From OMOG01 sp041485845 (GTDB lineage Bacteria > Acidobacteriota > Terriglobia > Bryobacterales > Bryobacteraceae): a DNA stretch of 26,441 bases. The DNA is taken from positions 1 to 26,441 of the forward strand of contig JBGPKH010000036.1 in NCBI GenBank assembly GCA_041485845.1. The letters are read 5' to 3'. Numbering within the stretch: the first letter of the stretch is position 1; each line of letters opens with the position of its first letter. Below the pieces are notes generated by a model, which was given only the letters and a program-made list of their open reading frames with translations, searched no databases and was not told the origin of the DNA. Position numbers and translations under genes: made by a program. Shown here one piece after another: positions 24,355-26,441 of this stretch.

Positions 24355-26200
24355 CCGTAACGCTCTTCGCCAGGTTGCGCGGCTGGTCTACATCGCAGCC
24401 CCGGTGCACCGCGATATGGTACGCCAGCAGTTGCAGCGGCACGATCTCCAGGATGGGCGCCAGCAGATCCGGCGCCGCCGGAATTTCGATGACATGATCG
24501 GCGATCTTCCGGATTGTGCCGTCACCCTCGGTGACCACCGCCAGTACGATGCCCTCGCGGGCCTTCACTTCCTGAATGTTGGACACCGTCTTCTCGTACA
24601 GCACGCGGTCTTCGGCGCTCGCCGGATCGCGCGTGGCCAGCACCACCACCGGGAGTTTCTCGTCGATCAGCGCGTTGGGCCCGTGCTTCATCTCACCCGC
24701 CGGATAGCCTTCGGCATGAATGTAGGAGATTTCCTTCAGCTTGAGCGCGCCCTCCAACGCGATCGGGAAGTGTACGCCGCGGCCCAGGAAGAGAGCGTCC
24801 GTGACGTGGTGGAACTGGCGCGCCAACGCCTCGTAGACCGCATCGTTCGAGAGCGCCGTTTCGAGCTTGCCGGGAAGCCGCAGCAACTCCTGCACCAGGC
24901 AGCGCGACACGCTCTCGTCCAGGCGGCGGTTGGCCTGTCCCAGGTGCATCGCCAGGATGAACAGCGCGGTCAACTGGCTGGTGAACGCCTTGGTGGAAGC
25001 GACGCCGATCTCCGGTCCGGCGTGCGTGTAGATGGAGCCCGCGGCCTCGCGCGTGATCATCGAGCCCGCCACATTGCAGATGGCCAGCGTCTTGGAGCCC
25101 TTCTGCTTGGCCTCCCGTTGCGCCGCGAGCGTATCGGCGGTTTCCCCGGATTGCGAGATCACCACCGTGAGCGTGTCTTCGCCCACGATGGGATCCCGGT
25201 AGCGGAACTCGCTCCCGTAGTCCACTTCGACCGGGATGCGCGCCAGCCTTTCGATCATGAATTTGCCGGCCAGCCCCGCGTGCCAGCTCGTGCCGCAGGC
25301 AATGATCTTCACCTGGCGGAAACGCTCGAACTCCGCGGGCTGGATGTCCATCTCGTCCAGAAAAATGCGCCCGGTCTCCTGACCCACGCGCCCCAGCGTC
25401 GTGTCGCGGACGGCGCGCGGCTGCTCGAAGATCTCCTTGAGCATGAAGTGCTGGTAACCGCCCTTTTCCGCTTCGATGGGATTCCACAGGACGTGCGTCA
25501 CCTGGCGGCGCACCGGACTTCCATCGAAATCGCTGAGCGTCACGCCCTCGCGCGTGAGAATCGCCATGTCGCCATCGGCCAGGAAGAACATGTCCTGGGT
25601 GTGGGTGAGGATGGCGGGCACATCCGAGGCCACGAAGTACTCGCCGTCGCCGATGCCGATCACCACCGGCGGCCCCGATCGCGCGGCCACGATCTTGTTG
25701 GGATCCGACCGCGAAATTACCGCCATCGCGAAGACTCCGGTGAGCTCCTTCACCGCGGCGCGGACCGCTTCTTCGAGGTTGCCCTGGAAGTGCTCCTCCA
25801 CCAGGTGGGCGATGACTTCCGTATCGGTCTCGGTCTTGAACTCGTGGCCCGCCTCCTGAAGCCGCTGCTTCAGTGCCAGGTAGTTTTCGACGATTCCGTT
25901 GTGTACCACCACCACGTCGCCCTTGCAATCGCGGTGCGGGTGCGCGTTCTCCTCGGTAGGACGTCCGTGCGTCGCCCAGCGCGTGTGGCCGATGCCGAAG
26001 GTCCCATCCAGGGGACTCATCCGGATGGCCTCTTCCAGGTTGCGCAGCTTACCCTTGGCGCGTCGAACCGCGAATTGCCCGTCGTCGCAATAGACCGCCA
26101 GGCCCGCCGAGTCGTATCCCCGATACTCCAGGCGTTTCAGTCCCTCCAGGATAATCGGAACGGCCTTGCGTGTCCCGATGTAGCCCACGATTCCGCACAT
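24347..26200 (-). CDS. glmS: Glutamine--fructose-6-phosphate aminotransferase (isomerizing)
   Basis: Makes glucosamine-6-phosphate from fructose-6-phosphate and glutamine, the first step towards UDP-GlcNAc for peptidoglycan and other glycans; cytoplasmic. It has 617 residues (E. coli 609). The N-terminal class II glutaminase domain starts MCGIVGY with Cys2 as nucleophile; LEYRGYDSAG, GIGHTRWATHG and HNGIVENY follow. Two SIS sugar-isomerase domains follow (ACGTSWHAG and SQSGETADTL; GVHFPIALEGALKLKEISYI, then HAEGYPAGEMKHGP). The C-terminus QPRNLAKSVTVE is typical. Because Cys must follow the initiator Met, the start at 26200 is certain. A perfect TATAAT ends 6 bp upstream, which suggests a leaderless mRNA and leaves no room for a glmS riboswitch. 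yjbQ overlaps its 3' end. Confidence 0.97.
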   Translation of the reverse strand: MCGIVGYIGTRKAVPIILEGLKRLEYRGYDSAGLAVYCDDGQFAVRRAKGKLRNLEEAIRMSPLDGTFGIGHTRWATHGRPTEENAHPHRDCKGDVVVVHNGIVENYLALKQRLQEAGHEFKTETDTEVIAHLVEEHFQGNLEEAVRAAVKELTGVFAMAVISRSDPNKIVAARSGPPVVIGIGDGEYFVASDVPAILTHTQDMFFLADGDMAILTREGVTLSDFDGSPVRRQVTHVLWNPIEAEKGGYQHFMLKEIFEQPRAVRDTTLGRVGQETGRIFLDEMDIQPAEFERFRQVKIIACGTSWHAGLAGKFMIERLARIPVEVDYGSEFRYRDPIVGEDTLTVVISQSGETADTLAAQREAKQKGSKTLAICNVAGSMITREAAGSIYTHAGPEIGVASTKAFTSQLTALFILAMHLGQANRRLDESVSRCLVQELLRLPGKLETALSNDAVYEALARQFHHVTDALFLGRGVHFPIALEGALKLKEISYIHAEGYPAGEMKHGPNALIDEKLPVVVLATRDPASAEDRVLYEKTVSNIQEVKAREGIVLAVVTEGDGTIRKIADHVIEIPAAPDLLAPILEIVPLQLLAYHIAVHRGCDVDQPRNLAKSVTVE

Positions 26201-26206
26201 TCCTTG

Positions 26207-26212
26207 ATTATA
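26207..26212 (-). promoter_or_regulatory. Consensus -10 box (TATAAT) 6 bp before glmS
   Basis: A perfect TATAAT on the minus strand is separated from the glmS ATG by CAAGGA only. Transcription starting about 7 bp downstream would begin at the A of ATG. The AGGA directly abutting the ATG is too close to act as a Shine-Dalgarno. No good -35 is visible (ACTCGA at 17 bp). Confidence 0.42.
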
Positions 26213-26361
26213 GAGTGGGTCCCGGCCTCTCGAGTCTCCGCCCGTGCTTACCCGTCTTCGGGACTTCGCGGTTCAGCGGCGGCAAACGCTGCCTGACGGT
26301 CTCGGTTATGGTTGTGCTGATTCAGCGTGAGTGACAGAGCCGCGACCATAGGGAGGTCCCG

Positions 26362-26441
26362 ATGGGCCGCGGCGGCCCACCAAAGGGCATGAAGCCGCGG
26401 CCGGTGCGGGTCGGGTATTTTCGCCGGTTCTTCGCCGCGTC
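26362..26441 (+). CDS. Start of an unidentified ORF, cut by the window end
   Basis: An ATG at 26362, preceded by GGGAGG at 26351-26356 (5 bp spacing), opens a frame of 26 codons that runs off the window: MGRGGPPKGMKPRPVRVGYF, then RRFFAA. It is very basic and Gly/Pro-rich at the start. No family can be assigned from so little. The preceding spacer (26213-26361) shows no gene, and the ORF could be spurious if that spacer is a dispersed repeat. Confidence 0.4.
   Translation, partial: MGRGGPPKGMKPRPVRVGYFRRFFAA

Noticed and set aside
24296..26296. A 666-codon open frame on the plus strand opposite glmS
   Set aside because: glmS on the minus strand is certain by homology. The antisense frame is rich in Arg, His and Gly with no domain, a by-product of high GC at third positions.
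26213..26361. glmS riboswitch/ribozyme or other structured leader upstream of glmS
   Set aside because: The -10 box sits 6 bp before the start codon, and no ribozyme-like pseudoknot pattern was seen upstream.

Overview
The window is a GC-rich chromosomal segment that most likely comes from an acidobacterium of the Solibacter/Bryobacter type. This is inferred from gene content: Tat-exported members of metabolic superfamilies with Gly/Arg-rich inserts, a CRTAC/ASPIC-UnbV VCBS-TPR protein beside a multihaem cytochrome, an LssY_C protein, a CocE/NonD hydrolase and many extragenic palindromes. No rRNA, tRNA, CRISPR array or transposase gene was seen.

Layout. 1-2951 (+): an SSS sodium/solute symporter cut by the window edge, a 65-aa two-helix membrane protein and galactokinase, tightly packed and probably a galactose uptake and activation operon. 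2952-5533: a small-gene region with two frame-broken short genes, one intact small unknown gene, a frameshifted DnaQ-like exonuclease, an intact DUF433/DUF5615 toxin-antitoxin pair on the minus strand, a small unknown (+) gene and a 75-bp palindrome. 5534-8860 (+): an exported CocE/NonD alpha/beta hydrolase, an exported protein with two DUF5666-like halves and two small membrane proteins. 8862-12409 (-): a zinc-ribbon membrane protein, then an operon of a Tat-exported xylose-isomerase-like TIM barrel protein, a membrane-anchored unknown and an LssY_C protein. 12432-12977 (+): a macrodomain protein, divergent from the TIM-barrel gene with only 22 bp between start codons. 12978-13373: no gene, but a symmetric inverted-repeat element of about 270 bp. 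13374-18233 (-): a three-gene operon of a dihaem PQQ dehydrogenase, a mandelate racemase/enolase-type dehydratase and a DapA-like lyase, all exported. 18556-23254 (+): a membrane b-type/pentahaem c-type cytochrome and a CRTAC/TPR protein, 4 bp apart. 23497-26200 (-): glmS, yjbQ and a STAS-domain protein. The right edge carries the start of an unidentified (+) ORF.

How the genes may work together. The strongest functional proposal is that the PQQ dehydrogenase, acid-sugar-dehydratase-like and KDG-aldolase-like proteins form an extracytoplasmic non-phosphorylative sugar-acid pathway, since every member carries an export signal. The divergent cytochrome next door is a plausible but unproven electron acceptor. 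A second theme is promoter placement: at least six genes without a usable Shine-Dalgarno have a -10-like hexamer only 6-12 bp before the start codon, which predicts leaderless or very short-leader mRNAs. In the clearest case two -10 boxes overlap on opposite strands between the TIM-barrel and macrodomain genes.
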